Notes under the pieces: model-generated | What the model was told of the DNA's origin: nothing | Database searches by the model: none | Seen by the model: only the letters and a program-made list of their open reading frames with translations | Source: Alisma plantago-aquatica | Lineage: Eukaryota > Streptophyta > Magnoliopsida > Alismatales > Alismataceae | Direction: 5' to 3' | Length of the DNA: 64,000 bases | Assembly (NCBI GenBank): GCA_963693085.1 | Contig: OY856413.1 | Span: 745,220,556 to 745,284,555, forward strand | Shown: positions 31,912 through 44,115 of the stretch, piece by piece | How the letters are laid out: every line of letters begins with the position of its first letter | Position numbering within the stretch: position 1 is the stretch's first letter | Made by a program: the position numbers and the translations under genes

Positions 31912-33565
31912 CCCGGGCAATGCGGGACTAAAAGCAGGAGTAGAAGGGTTCGCGATTTTCCACAAAACAACCAACTCGCAACCTGAACCAATATTTCATT
32001 TCTGAAACGGTCAGTTGGGGACCTGAACCGGTCAGTTGGGGACATGAGCCAGTCGGTTGACACCTCAACCGATCGGTTGGGACACCTCAACCGGTCAGTT
32101 CATAGTCCTGGTCAGTTCCCGATTGACTTTCCATATTTTGTTTCTAATTGGTATCAAATACCAATCCTTGTTCCAATAAAATTGGGCAAGTGAAATGAAA
32201 GGAAATTTCTCAACAATCCTACTTTCCCAACTTGCTCGTTTGCATCAGTTGAACCGATCGTTTCAACACTTGAAGCGATTGTTTCACCCTGTCCTTGAGC
32301 CGATCGACTCACAACCTGAGCCGATCGGTTCACCAAGCTAAGCCGATCGGTTCGTCACATGAGCTGATCGGTTGGGAGTGCAGATTGTGCAGAAACAGTC
32401 AATTACAGTTTCAATCAATCTGATACTCTAATCAATCTGTCCAACATCTTGAACACTATGATTTTGAGCTATCAATTAATTGAGTGTTTAATTAAACTAC
32501 TAAACTCCTTTAGCAATCAATCTAAACATTATTTGTGGACAAAACTCCTCTTTTGGGTTAAATCCTATGTGTGTGACCCTACAGGTCCTTTTCACGTTGG
32601 TAGTGAAAGTCCATAACACTTATGACTTCACAAGCAAAGAGCGGTGCCTAGTCACACATCAGTGCTACCCAAGTGAAATAGAAAGTTGGAGAACAACTTT
32701 CAATCCTACAATCTACGAATGGTGTTACAGTGAATGTATAATTCCTTTGTCACTGATATCCCGAATGAACTCGAGGCAGGGAACAATCATCCTCTCAACG
32801 TTCATTCACTTTCTTGATCTCAGAACAGATTGGAAGAGATATGTATGACATCAATATCACATACTGATTCACACATGCGTGCACACGCCTTTCTCAATCC
32901 TACTCATCAAGTGGCCATGGATATCAAACTCCCTCAGGAGGGACAAATCCCATATCTATCACTCACCCCTCAAAAGCCCCATGTGTCAAAGCCACCCAAT
33001 CATCACCTTTATAACAACCCATGTTTCAGGACTGCGTTTGATGATGTCAAAGTGTGCCCAACGACATGTGTTGAGTGTAGTGATTTCAGGTCAAAGAATC
33101 ACACTCACCACCATCACTGTGAGTACTGACTGTGACTACCATGTCATGGTTCCATGTGTCAAACTCACGGTGGGTCTGTCCGGTATGCTTGTTCTCTAAT
33201 AAGTACCTATGTGTTTGGTTTGATATCTCTATATCACGACTAATGAGATTCTATCATCAACCAACACCACAATCTAGTCTTGTGTGTCATTGTTGTCTAT
33301 CTACCTTCCACAATGAATCCGACTAGGGACATAACAAGAATGTACAAACTCTTAGCATCCATATGATCTCATCGTTCCGGTCCTCAACCTGAAAGCATAC
33401 GTCATTGAGTACTGTCATTCTCTAGGCATTCAATATGTTCTATCACTATCTCATATGACTGAACCAGAAAAAATTGGAAGCTTTCCTTTGATGTTTATCA
33501 AATCAATCTTAATGTATCCCACCAATCATCCCATGATTGGCTCTCAGGGCATACATACCAATAGA
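31912..33565 (-). repeat. Copia 3' LTR, right part
   Basis: Begins with the second copy of the CCCGG target duplication and matches 38837-40467. Open frames on its plus strand (for example 32567-32848 and 32879-33199) also exist in the other LTR copies, but they belong to the LTR and have no known motif. Short GAACCGATCGGTTC-like palindromes cluster at about 32010-32370. Confidence 0.9.
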
Positions 33566-33580
33566 CTCCCACTTGCACTG
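33566..33580 (-). other. Polypurine tract of the copia element
   Basis: On the minus strand GTGCAAGTGGGAGTC stands directly before the LTR start TATTGG. AAGTGGGAG before TGTTGG is the classic plant copia pattern. Confidence 0.8.
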
Positions 33581-35952
33581 CGAGCCAATCACCCTTGAAT
33601 CATATTCATAGTGATCTTCAAACATGTCCCACATGATATTGTGCTCTTGTGCGAACATAGTCAGTTATGGCAACACCTTGCCAAAGTCAGTATAAATTGC
33701 ATGTCTCTCATCTCTTCTTTGTACTTCACACGTATGAGATGGAGTTGTCATAATATGCGATCTAGTATTCCTTTGCTAACCTTTAGCCACATTGCATGAT
33801 CAAGGATTCCATACTTGTCATCAATGAGCGGAATATCTATAAGTTCATCTCATGAACTTCCAGATCCACATAGTATCCACTGCTGTTCTCCAACGCATAG
33901 ATACTCAACATTTCCTTTTAAATGGTTTTATTGGAACACTTCCAATTATCAACAAACTTTCACTTTTATATATCCCATATATATATTTTGCGATTAATTT
34001 TCTGTCCTTTCGGAAGTTCACATCAATGTAACGCTTTACATTGAACTCTTCCTTATCACCATAGAACTAGTACTTCTCAAGTACTTATCAAGTTCTCATG
34101 GTATTCCTGTAACCCTTACTAGAAGTAGACATACATCCACTCGTCATGTCCCACATACGAGTTTTCAAGATGAGCACATCATATTGCCATGTCATACATA
34201 CAAGATGATGAATGCATTTTGTTCTTGCCATGTCGATACATGCAAGGTAATGGGATGATTACATACATGATAGATCCATATCTATTCTTAGTGTTCTGAT
34301 TCTTCATAAGAATTGGACACTTGGCCTTGGGATACTAACTCCATGTAACATGGACAAGTTTTCTCCCACTGAATCTATGCATACTAAACTCTTCAGTACA
34401 GATTGCCAATGTATGCTTTCTCTTTTCAGGTCAAGAGGGTTTTGAGAACTATCTCTATAGATCTCTATTCCTATCACATAGGAAATATTTCTATCTTCCT
34501 TAAAGATAATTTCCACTTTTGGATTTCCATTCTAGAACATTTCCATTTCACATCAACATGTGGAATGTGAATACACTCCCACTAAATCACAGATCCCTTC
34601 TTTATCTTTGACATATCGGTCAAACCCTTTGACTATATCATCAAAGTAAAGATCCAATTCTGAGTTGCTTGTACTCAATCAATCACATTGATTAGTCCAT
34701 TGTAACTTATAGAATTCATTTGCATTAGTGGATTCATAAACCTTATAGGTTGTGTCACGTACAAATCCTTGTTTTATTCCTCATAGGAATGCAGTTTTAG
34801 TATCCATATGACAAATGTCTTAGTCATTAAGTTTCAATCAACAAGCATCATCCTTCTCAAAATGTTATCCATGTGTCTTAACACTTAAGACTCACTTGCA
34901 CTTATGGATTTCATCCAATGAGTGCTACCATCAAGATCACACCTTATGGTTTACATGGAAGTCATTTAGGATGTAATGGTCATAAACCATAACTCAAAAT
35001 TTGGTTCCTCATATTCATCTAGATAGTTGACTCATCACATGAACAACTCATCCCATAGATAATTGAGGTGTAAGGATATAAGAATTCACAACCCTTGTGA
35101 TTCTTAATTTCTTTTATTAGTGTTGGGTATTCTTTTATTAAGAAGAATTCAGTTATTTGATAATCATTCTCTAACTCCTTAGAGTATGATTCCTTCTTGA
35201 TTTAGACATCACCATGCCTTAATCATGAGTTTACTATGATACACTATCATAATCACTCATAAGGATCTCAAACATTTGGTCCAAGTATTTCATTCATTGA
35301 TCTCATCAAGAATTAACACTTTACCAAATTTGCACTTCATCTATGATAATCTTGAACACTTCAAGATATTAATATTGGTATTTCTCTAAACACCATTTGA
35401 AGTATTAGCATATGTTCCAATAGGTATGTAAATGCATCACATGTATCATACCTAATAGGATAATCATTCTCCCACTAAATTTAGTGAAGATTGATTAATC
35501 ATGTCCAAGATATTCATGTCTCTTACTGGTTCTCTAACCAAAAGAGTCTAGATTTATCCATCACATGGAAACTAGAAATGAATTTCTCATGATTGATGCT
35601 AATTTGATTGTTTGAGTTATCTATAACTTTTAGGTATCATTTTATCTTATGAATATAAAATACCACAAGATAAACAAGGCATTGCCACAAAGATCATATC
35701 TTTAAAAGATTGAAACATCAACTTTATTGATTGCCATCATTGTCATACAATATGCAAAATAAAGTGTTTCTATGTATTGGCAAATATGAAATAGCAGTTC
35801 ATAACTATATTACATGCCTTTTAGGCTGAAAATAAACTAAAGTACACCTATCTATGGCATCAACATTTGCCCCATTTATTGAGTGCTTTTACACTTTACA
35901 TCTTGGTATCATATACCTCAAATAGTGTTACAAGTTTACTTTCATGATACCT
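33581..35952 (-). pseudogene. Degenerate copia pol remnant
   Basis: Only one block is clear: at 34304-34516 the minus strand gives YVIGIEIYRDSSQNPLDLKR, the C-terminal RT strand of Ty1/copia (usually YVLGI.I.RDR....LGLSQ), followed by VGENLSML and a decayed version of the 'KGDKLS..QCP' box. The space is about 2.4 kb, less than a full protease-integrase-RT-RNase H region, so part of pol has been lost. The remainder is too eroded to assign by eye. Confidence 0.6.
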
Positions 35953-36825
35953 TTAAGTAGAGACGTCTGTCGCCTCGTTCTTCTTTTGTTCTTCCAGAAA
36001 GAGAGGACAATTCCTTTTCCAATGTCCTGGCTTTTGACAATGGTGGCAATTTCCTTTCTTGGTCACACCTCCCTTGGCCTTGAGAGCTGAAGACGACTTG
36101 GGCTCCTGGCTAGCATTAGAACCTTTCTTAGCTTTGCACTTGCCCTTGCCCTTGCCCTTGCCCTTACACTTGGACTTGCCTTTCTTGCTCGTGATCACCA
36201 TCACAGACTTAGGCTTATCCTTCTTCATCTGTATCTCGGCTATCCTCAACATGACCAACAACTCTGAAAGTGGCCTATCAAAGTTGTTCATGTTGTAGTT
36301 CATCACAAACTGACTGTAGGATTCTGGCAACGATTGTTGTATCACGTCAGTAGCCAACTCTTGGCTCAGTGGAAATCCCAGTCTTATCAGGTTCTCCACA
36401 TACCCAATCATCTTATGTGTGTGAGGACCAACTGGATCTCCTTCTGTCATGACGCACTTGAACAATGCCCTTGAGACATTGTATCTCTCTTGCCGTGCTT
36501 GATCTTCATACATGTTCCTGAGATGTTGAATCATCTCAATAACACCCATGTTCTCATGTTGTCTCTGCAACTCGTGGTTCATAGAGCACAACATCAAGCA
36601 CTTTGCATCAATGGCATCATCAGAATGCTTCTTATAACCATCCCTTTCTGCCTTTGGTGCATTAGGAGCAGGTTCCTCTGGAATTGGAGTATCCAGGACA
36701 TAGAGCTTTCGCTCTTGCGTGAGAACAATTCTCAATGTCCTATACCAGTCATGGAAGTTTGTCCCATTTAGCTTGTCCTTTTCAAGGACCGATCACAAAG
36801 AAAAGTGATTGTTGCTTTTTTCCAT
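35953..36825 (-). pseudogene. gag: Copia Gag with one in-frame stop
   Basis: The ATG at 36825 starts MEKSNNHFSL, then TGA at 36795-36793 (probably a decayed CGA, since SLRSVLEKDKLNG is the usual wording), then VLEKDKLNGTNFHDWYRTL and a gag domain with EYVLDTP-like, CLMLCSMNHELQ and MIQHLRNMYEDQAR motifs (UBN2-type copia gag). A Lys/Gly-rich stretch (about 36180-36120) precedes an intact CCHC knuckle, CHHCQKPGHWKRNC. The frame ends at 35953 with no continuation into protease. Length is about 290 codons, normal for copia gag. Confidence 0.85.
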
Positions 36826-38253
36826 TTGTACTACAAAAGGAAAATATGCAATTTTAGTCCAAAAACTCATTTTTGACTTATTTGATTGATTTGAAAAGTT
36901 GACAATATAATTAGGCCTTTAATTAATTATCGCTCCCACTATTTAATTCAAATTGATAGCCCTCACCATCAATTCAGAAGATTGCAGCGTATAACCTTCT
37001 AGTGGGAAAGATCCTGAAATCCTCTAAGTCATGGACCAGCTTGGGCTGTCACCCACAACTCAGATCTCTCAGGTAGGCAACCTTTGCCAATTGCATCATA
37101 TGGAACTCTTGATGAATGAACATGCGCAACACCTTGCCATGAACATTCCTTGCCTCTAGGCTTAGACGCTCTAAGAATTACCAATTAAGTCTAACCCAAA
37201 AGCCGACACGGTAAACATGCACCCTGCTTTGACAGAACCTACATGTCTACCCTTCACACTTCCACAAGATAGATGGCGCACCACGCTTTGGCGTAACCTA
37301 CGCTTCGTCGATCGAGTTTTTCATGTATGCCGCTAATGGAAGGCATATAAGACTTAATATTTTAATGAGGGATTTGGTTTTTATATACATATACATATCC
37401 AATCACCACAATATATAGTACGTATCATATACATGCTATATCCCACAGAAAACATGCAAAACGATAAAAGTGACGATTATGGCCATCCTAATGTGATTCC
37501 TCGAGCCAAGAGGAATCACGGTCATCTAGGTCTACATCACATGCAACCTTTACAAGATGAACTCTATGCTTTGCCTTTCTGGGTTTGATCAACTCATCAC
37601 ATGAATGATCGGCTCACCATCAGACTGGTCGACTGGGTGCCACCAGCCAATCGATTGGCTCCTCCAACCGATCGGTTCGCCCAGTCGTCGTGCATCTCAT
37701 CATGGCCGCCACTCGCTCATCTTGCTCCTTGAACCGGTCATCAACCGATCGACTCACACCTTGAACCGATCGTCTCGAATGTCAAGCGATCAGTTCATGC
37801 CTCGAACCGATCATCTCAGCTGTCGTCAGATGTCCTCCGTTCTTTGACATAACAGGAAATAAAATCCTATCCTATTTTACATTGTAAAAGGAGAAACCTC
37901 AAGTTACATTCGAGGGGAGCAAATGTAGGAAAGAAATCTCGAATTATTTCGAGTTACATCAGGATTAAGAGAAGGAAGATCGGTGCACAGACTGAGATGC
38001 AAGCAACCACATACAACCATACACAGATAGGGTTTATTGGCCATAACCATGATATACATCCACCACAAAACTCGTTTAAGGGCGACACGTATCGAGTGCA
38101 TTTATAATACATATCATATATGTAAATTGGGATTTGTGGATTTAGGATTGGACATGCATAATGCCAATTTTATTCACATCGTATGCAATAAATATAGGCG
38201 ACAAACCAAAATCGATCATATCGATATTCCCAAAGTATAGAGAAGTTGACGTG
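36826..38253 (-). other. Copia leader region between primer site and gag
   Basis: No coding frame is supported. At 37590-37830 the palindrome-rich motif AACCGATCGGTTC and variants recur (for example CCAACCGATCGGTTCGCC, GAACCGATCGTCTC), as in the LTRs of the same element. Confidence 0.6.
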
Positions 38254-38265
38254 GCTCTGATACCA
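38254..38265 (-). other. Primer-binding site of the copia element
   Basis: On the minus strand this reads TGGTATCAGAGC, complementary to the 3' end of initiator Met tRNA, and stands one base after the LTR end CTAACA. This is the standard primer of Ty1/copia elements. Confidence 0.9.
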
Positions 38266-38266
38266 T

Positions 38267-40467
38267 TGTTAGGTTTTAGGGGAGGCAGAGAAGGTAGCGG
38301 AAATAAAAATTTTCTCCTCTCCAAACTCAGAACTAGGAAATGCATCAACGTCTATACAATAGGAAAGGATGTTTTGTGGAATCATACCTTGTCTAGAGGC
38401 TTGCTCGACGAGAATACCTCACGCCTTGCGCGTTCTTCACCTCCGGTCTTGGACGGTGACTGTGCAACTCCTGGTCGCACCGAGACTGACGGGATTGAAG
38501 GTTGTCCTCCTAGCGGTAGAAACCTCTCGCCTCTGAAGTATTCCACACGGACCACTTGGAACTCCAATCTCCTTGTCCCACAAGGAATTGGAAGGAGTCA
38601 CACCCTCCTATCAGCGTACTAGTCACCAAAACACTCTCCTGTCACCAGTTACTTTCTACAGTTGTCCTTTGCTTGTTGTACCTCCCTTATCGGGTAGCAC
38701 TTGCTCAGGCTCTCTCGGTTACCAAAACCAAAGAGAACGACAAATTTATAGAGAAACTGGTTTGCACTGAGTTTCACTTTTAGAAGCCCCCAATATCCCT
38801 ATATATATAGGAGGGTCATGGGACAGGGTTCTCCATCCCGGGCAATGCAGAACTAAAAGCAAGAGTAGAAGGGTTCGAGATTTTCCACAAAACAACCAAC
38901 TCGCAACATGAACCAATCGTTTCATTTCTGAAACGGTCAGTTGGGGACCTGAGCCGGTCAGTTGGGGACCTGAGCCGGTCAGTTGACACCTCAACCGGTC
39001 GGTTCGTGGTCATGGTCAGTTCCCGATTGACTTTTCATCTTTTGTTTCTAATTGGTATCAAATATCAATCCTTGTTCCAATCAAATTGGGAAAGTGAAAC
39101 GAAAGGAAATTTCTCACCAATCCTACTTTCCCAACTTGCTCGGTTGCATCAGTTGAACCGATCGTTTCAACACTTGAAGCGATTGTTTCACCCTGTCCTT
39201 GAGCCGATCGACTCACAACCTGAGCTGATCGATTCGCCAAGCTGAGCCGATCGGTTCATCACATGATTCGATCAGTTGGGAGTGCAGATTGTGTAGAAAC
39301 AGTCAATTGCAGTTTCAATCAATCTGATACTCTAATCAATCTGTCCAACACCTTGAACACTATGATTTTGAGCTATCAATTAATTGAGTGTTTAATTGAA
39401 CTCTAAACTCCTTTAGCAATCAATCTAAACATTATTTGTGGACAAAACTCCTCTTTTGGGTTAAATCCTATGTGTGTGACCTTGCAGGTCCTTTTCACGT
39501 TGGTAGTGAAAGTCCATAAAACTTATGACTTCACAAGCAAAGAGCGGTGCCTAGTCACACATCAGTGCTACCCAAGTGAAATAGAAAGTTGGAGAACAAC
39601 TTTCAATCCTACAATCCGTGAATGGTGTTACAGTGAATGTATAATTCCTTTGTCACTGATATCCCGAATGAACTCGAGGCATGGAATAGTCATCCTGTCA
39701 ACGTTCATTCACTTTCTTGATCTCAGACCAGATTGAAAGGGATATGTATGACATCAATATCAAATACTAATTCACACATGCGTGCGCACGCCTTTCTCAA
39801 TCCTACTCATCAAGTGGCCATGGATATCAAACTCCCTTAGGAGGGACAAATCCCATATCTACCACTCACCCCTCAAAAGCCCCATGTGTCAAATCCACCC
39901 AATCATCACCTTTATAACAACCCATGTTTCAGGACTGCGTTTGATGATGTCAAAGTGTACCCAACGACATGTGTTGAGTGTAGTGATTTCAAGTCAAAGA
40001 ATCACACTCACCACCATCACTGTGAGTACTGACTGTGACTACCATGTCATGGTTCCGTGTGTCAAACTCACAGTGGGTCTGTCTGGTACACTAGTTCTCT
40101 AACAAGTACCTATGTGTTTGGTTTGATATCTCTATATCATGACTAATGAGATTATGTCATCAACCAACACCACAATCTAGTATTGTGTGTCATTGTTGTC
40201 TATCTACCTTCCACAATGACATCCGACTAGGGACATAACAAGAATGTACAAACTCTTAGCATCCGTATGATCTCACTGTTCAGGTCCTCAACCTGTAAGC
40301 ATATGTCATTGAGTACTGTCATTCTCTAGACATTCAATCTATTCTATCACTATCTCATATGACTGAACCAGAAAGAATTGGAAGCTTGCCTTTGATGTTT
40401 ATCAAATCAATCTTAATGTATCCCACCAATCATCCCATGATTGGCTCTCAGGGCATACATACCAACA
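38267..40467 (-). repeat. Copia 5' LTR (intact length)
   Basis: 2,201 bases, TG...CA ends, uninterrupted. At 38837-38841 it keeps the single CCCGG that is the empty target site of the 11.8-kb element in the sister LTR. The palindromic GATCGGTT motif cluster lies at about 38935-39280. Confidence 0.95.
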
Positions 40468-41253
40468 GTTTCAACTCTATCTTACTTCTTCTACTGACAT
40501 CTAAGTTTATTTCCTTCTATTATGATGTCTAGCTCTGTTTTCTAGTTCTTGTATCTACTTTCTACAACCATGGATGAGTAGATCTCTTTTTCTTTTCCAT
40601 GAGGGAGTAACTCCCATGTCATAAAATTTTTGAACATGAATTTCATATATAATGCTAGTTGTTTCACTGTTCTAAGGTTCACCGGTGTTTAATTCTTCTT
40701 ACATGCTTTGTTGGCCACTTTGTATGTATGATTTCTGCTATTTGTATAATTTGAGAAGATGTGCATAGGAGTAAGGATATGTACCTTAGCTGAACTATCT
40801 TGACTACAGGAGTAGCTGGAATGTGTTGGGGAACAAAGGTTTGTAGTTCAAAATAAGTATATCAATGAGAGTGGTATACAAAGATAGGACTGTTCTACAC
40901 TACTGGGAGATGGGAGTAGGACACGTGTCTCCCTTGTGTTATTGCCAGTGTTCTTAATATTTATTGCTCCTAATGTAATGATGTGGATGTGAAACCCTAT
41001 TCTCAAGAATCCTTAATCCAAATTGATCCTTAATACAAGTGTTTTCTATTTTAGTTCATTTCATTTTAATTTCCTAGTTAACATAACAAAACCTCTCTTA
41101 CTAAAAAGATCTAGATTGTTGAACTTTATTGTAGTTGCGCCTAACAAAACCCTTAATCCTTGGATTACCTCGATAGTACTACATGTACCCATATACCTGT
41201 GAGGTAGTGTTCGAGTTTATAAATATTAAAACTTACACATAAAAGTCTAATCA
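40468..41253 (+). mobile_element. 3' part of the old Athila-type LTR
   Basis: Continues 18798-19550 after the copia element; both sides share GTTTC. It ends in TCA just before GTTTT and the decayed primer site, the same spacing as in the 11.8-kb element. Confidence 0.5.
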
Positions 41254-41258
41254 GTTTT

Positions 41259-41276
41259 TGGTGTTGTTGTTGGGGA
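41259..41276 (+). other. Decayed Athila-type primer-binding site
   Basis: Reads TGGTGTTGTTGTTGGGGA. It differs from the intact site at 21893-21910 at five places, each C to T, each in a CG or CHG context, and no C is left. Confidence 0.75.
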
Positions 41277-41454
41277 GCATCAATATTTTGTAAGAGCAAG
41301 AAGTGTTGAATTGTAAGTGAGACTAGATCACACCACCATGTATCATATCCACCATCATTTTTTACCTTTCCTCATGATCATCATCATTATCATATTTTTG
41401 TATCTTCCATTCTCATTTTTGTAATTCACACACCTTCTTTATTTGCAGGACAAT

Positions 41455-42116
41455 ATGAGGCAATCCAAAAGGAGTCTTGAACCTTCCACAGTTCTACACC
41501 CCAAAATTGAGGACACTATTAGAAAACTTCAAAAAGCAACGAGGAGTGAAATGCTATCAGATTTGGAGGACTCACATTCATCATCACCAATGTCTTCACC
41601 ACCATCCTCACTAGCCCAATAAGAAGAACAAATTATGGAAGATGATCGTCCCTGAAAGGACTTCATTATTCCAGTTACTACAAAAATCAATGGCGTTATC
41701 ACTATCCCACAAATTGAGGTAAATCACTTTTCTATTAGCCCCACAATTATACAGATGATGTACGAGAACCAGTTTAGAGGGATGCCAATGGAGGATCCAA
41801 ACCTCCATACTGCTAAATTTCTACAATATCTTAGCACTTTCAAGATAGATGGTGTTCCTACTGATGTAGTATGTCTTCTTCTCTTTCCCTTCTCTTTGAT
41901 AGACAGAGCCAAGGTGTGGCTCTATTCTTTTCCAGGAAACTCCATTAGTAGTTGGGACGAACTACTCAAAGTTTTCTTAGCCAAATACTTTCCACCAAGC
42001 AAGATCGCACAATTGAGGGGTTAGCTCATCAATTTTTCTTAAAGGCATGGAGAGACCTTGTATGACACATGGGAAAGGTTCAAAGACCTTCAACGTATTT
42101 GTCTACACCATGGTAT
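41455..42116 (+). pseudogene. gag: Truncated Athila-type Gag
   Basis: The ATG at 41455 follows TTGCAGGACAAT. One frame runs to 42116 across stops (for example CCCTGAAAG near 41652, probably a former CGA). Gag motifs are MMYENQFRGMPMEDPNLH, KFLQYLSTFKIDGVP, FPFSLIDRAKVWLYSFP, DELLKVFLAKYFPPSK and ETLYDTWERFKDL. It breaks off at HHGI, where a copia-type LTR begins at 42117. The CCHC region and everything downstream are missing from this window. Confidence 0.8.
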
Positions 42117-43440
42117 TGTTGGTAAGGTATGCTCGTAGACCCAATCATATGATGATTGACATGGCATATATACTTAAACGATTTAATTAATAATAATAAT
42201 AATAATAATATAATAATAATAAGGCAAGCTTCCAATTCATCTATTTCACTCGGTCATGAGATAATGAGGATACAAAGTGAATGTATAGAGAATAATATTG
42301 CTCAATGATGTATGTCTTCAAATATTAACCTTATTGAAATGAGACCATACATATGTCAAGATTAAATATACATATTCTCATTATGTCCCTAGTCGGTTGT
42401 CACTATGGAAGGTAGATAGATACCAGTAACACAAGACTACAGTGTGAGTTGGTTGATGATTGAGCCTCACTAAGTCATGATATGGTAATCTCAAATTGAG
42501 TGCAGAAATACATGTTAGGGAATAGTATATTGGACAAACCCACCTTGAGAGTGAAACATGGTTGTGGTGGTCACTATCATCTCTCATAGTGAAGGTGGTA
42601 ATTTTTATTCTTAGAATTACTACACTCATCACATGTCGTTGGGTATGCTTTGACATCACCAAATGCAATCTGGAAACATGGGTTGTTATAACAGTGATGA
42701 TTGAGTGAGTTTGATACATGGGGATAGACTCTGAGTGATGGATATGAGATTTGTCCCTCCTACTGGAGTATGATATCCTAGCCAGTTGATAAGTGAGACT
42801 GAGAAATGCATGCACATGCACATGTGAATTAATATATGATATTGAGTCCACATTATCTTAGACAGTCTTCACTTTATTCAAGAAACATGGATTGAACATT
42901 GAGAGGATGACCTACCATGATTCAAGTTCATCTTGGATATCAAAGACAAAGGAATTATACAATAACTGCAACACCTTACACATATTTTAGGTTGAAGTTT
43001 TTCTCCAACTTTCCATTTCACTTGGGTAGCACTGATGTGCAACTCTGCACGACTCTTTTCTTGTGATGTCATAAGCTAGTTATGGATATTCACTTCCAAT
43101 GTGACATGGGACATATAGGGTCACACATATAAGAACTCATCTAGAAGAGGAGTATAATATTGAATGACAATTGGATTGATTATGAAAGTGTTTAGGTATT
43201 CAATTCACGCAACTGATTTCTTGATTGGCTAACTAGGTCTGCCAAACGACCATCTCACTGAGTGAGACGGCCATTTGGGCATCCGGACGGGTGTCTGAAA
43301 ATGGTGAGACAACCTTTTGTAGGTCAGGTTGATCGAAGATCGATTTGGATTTGTTCTGTTCTTGAACCGACCAATTCAATCTGATTGACCTAACCAGCTC
43401 AACTAGGTATTAGAGTAAAAGTCAAGATAAAATTTCAAAA
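42117..43440 (+). mobile_element. Diverged copia-type LTR piece, plus orientation
   Basis: It begins TGTTGGTAAGGTATGC and matches the reverse complement of 40467 downwards (for example CCAATCAT.TGATGATTG, then the stretch matching 39470-40200). It belongs to the family of the 19551-40467 element but lies in the opposite direction. Similarity fades after about 43440 and no internal region or second LTR follows. I could not find the resumed gag sequence beyond it, so it is a partial or solo LTR. Confidence 0.65.
42189..42222. repeat. TAA microsatellite
   Basis: About eleven TAA units with one interruption, inside the copia-type LTR piece. Confidence 0.95.
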
Positions 43441-43863
43441 GAATTAAATGATTGAATGGACGTCTCAAAGACATAAAAAGTTACTCCTGTGTGACAATAC
43501 TAGAGCAATTATAAACATGTTGATAGGAAATAACACATCTACCATAAATATGAGGTGAGCAAGAACATCTACACATCTACTCTGAGTAGGACAAGACACA
43601 CATATACTCTAATAGTAACAATTGTAGGAATTATCAATGCTACATTATCGAGTGTGGTAATATACACATCCACATAAAATAACACATCACATTATACTAG
43701 CAGTCACCACATGACACATAACATAGACTAAGCAACGCGAAATCAAAATATGAGAGATGAGAAAGTCCCTTGGTTATTAAGTTGGGTCAAAGGAACCATA
43801 AAAGAAACCTCTGATGAAAGATATTCTAGAAAAAAAAATGGATCTTTCAAATATAAGCATTTT
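43441..43863. other. Short unassigned stretch before the CACTA element
   Basis: AT-rich, with no frame or repeat I can assign; it may be the eroded end of the preceding LTR. Confidence 0.4.
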
Positions 43864-43889
43864 CACTACTACACATTTTGTCAAAGCCG

Positions 43890-44115
43890 AAGGCCAATTC
43901 CTTGACCATTACATGTGAATCCTTGACCAATAGGTCTTGGTCAGGGTCAATCCCTGACCAACGTACCCTCACCAAAAGCTTGGTGACCAATAGTGGTTGG
44001 CTAGGACCTATCCCTGACCAATAGGGGTGGAATCCCTAGGCAACCATTATAGGAATTAAAAAGAATATCTTGGGACAATACGTTGTATTAAGGCACATCC
44101 TTGACCAATAGGAAG
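43890..44115. repeat. CACTA subterminal repeats, left
   Basis: About seven copies, in both orientations, of a TCCTTGACCAATAGG-type unit (for example CCTTGACCAATAGGTC, CCCTGACCAACG, TGACCAATAGTGG, CCCTGACCAATAGG). Such arrays are binding sites for the TNPA protein in En/Spm elements. Confidence 0.8.

Larger units (their letters stand above)
19551..40467 (-). mobile_element. Ty1/copia LTR retrotransposon, minus strand, carrying a nested element
   Basis: LTRs lie at 38267-40467 (5' LTR, right) and 19551-20123 plus 31912-33565 (3' LTR, split). Both start TGTTRGG and end CCAAYA on the plus strand. The 5-bp target duplication GTTTC is at 19546-19550 and 40468-40472. On the minus strand the order is LTR, initiator-Met tRNA primer site (38254-38265), leader, gag (36825-35953), degenerate pol, polypurine tract and LTR, the copia order. 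Without the nested insertion the element is about 9.1 kb. In the first 121 aligned LTR bases I count 12 differences, about 10 percent, so the insertion is old. Confidence 0.9.

Noticed and set aside
32567..33199. Open frames conserved among the copia LTR copies (also 39470-40102 and 42381-42851)
   Set aside because: Conservation reflects shared LTR descent; no known motif, and they sit wholly within the LTR.
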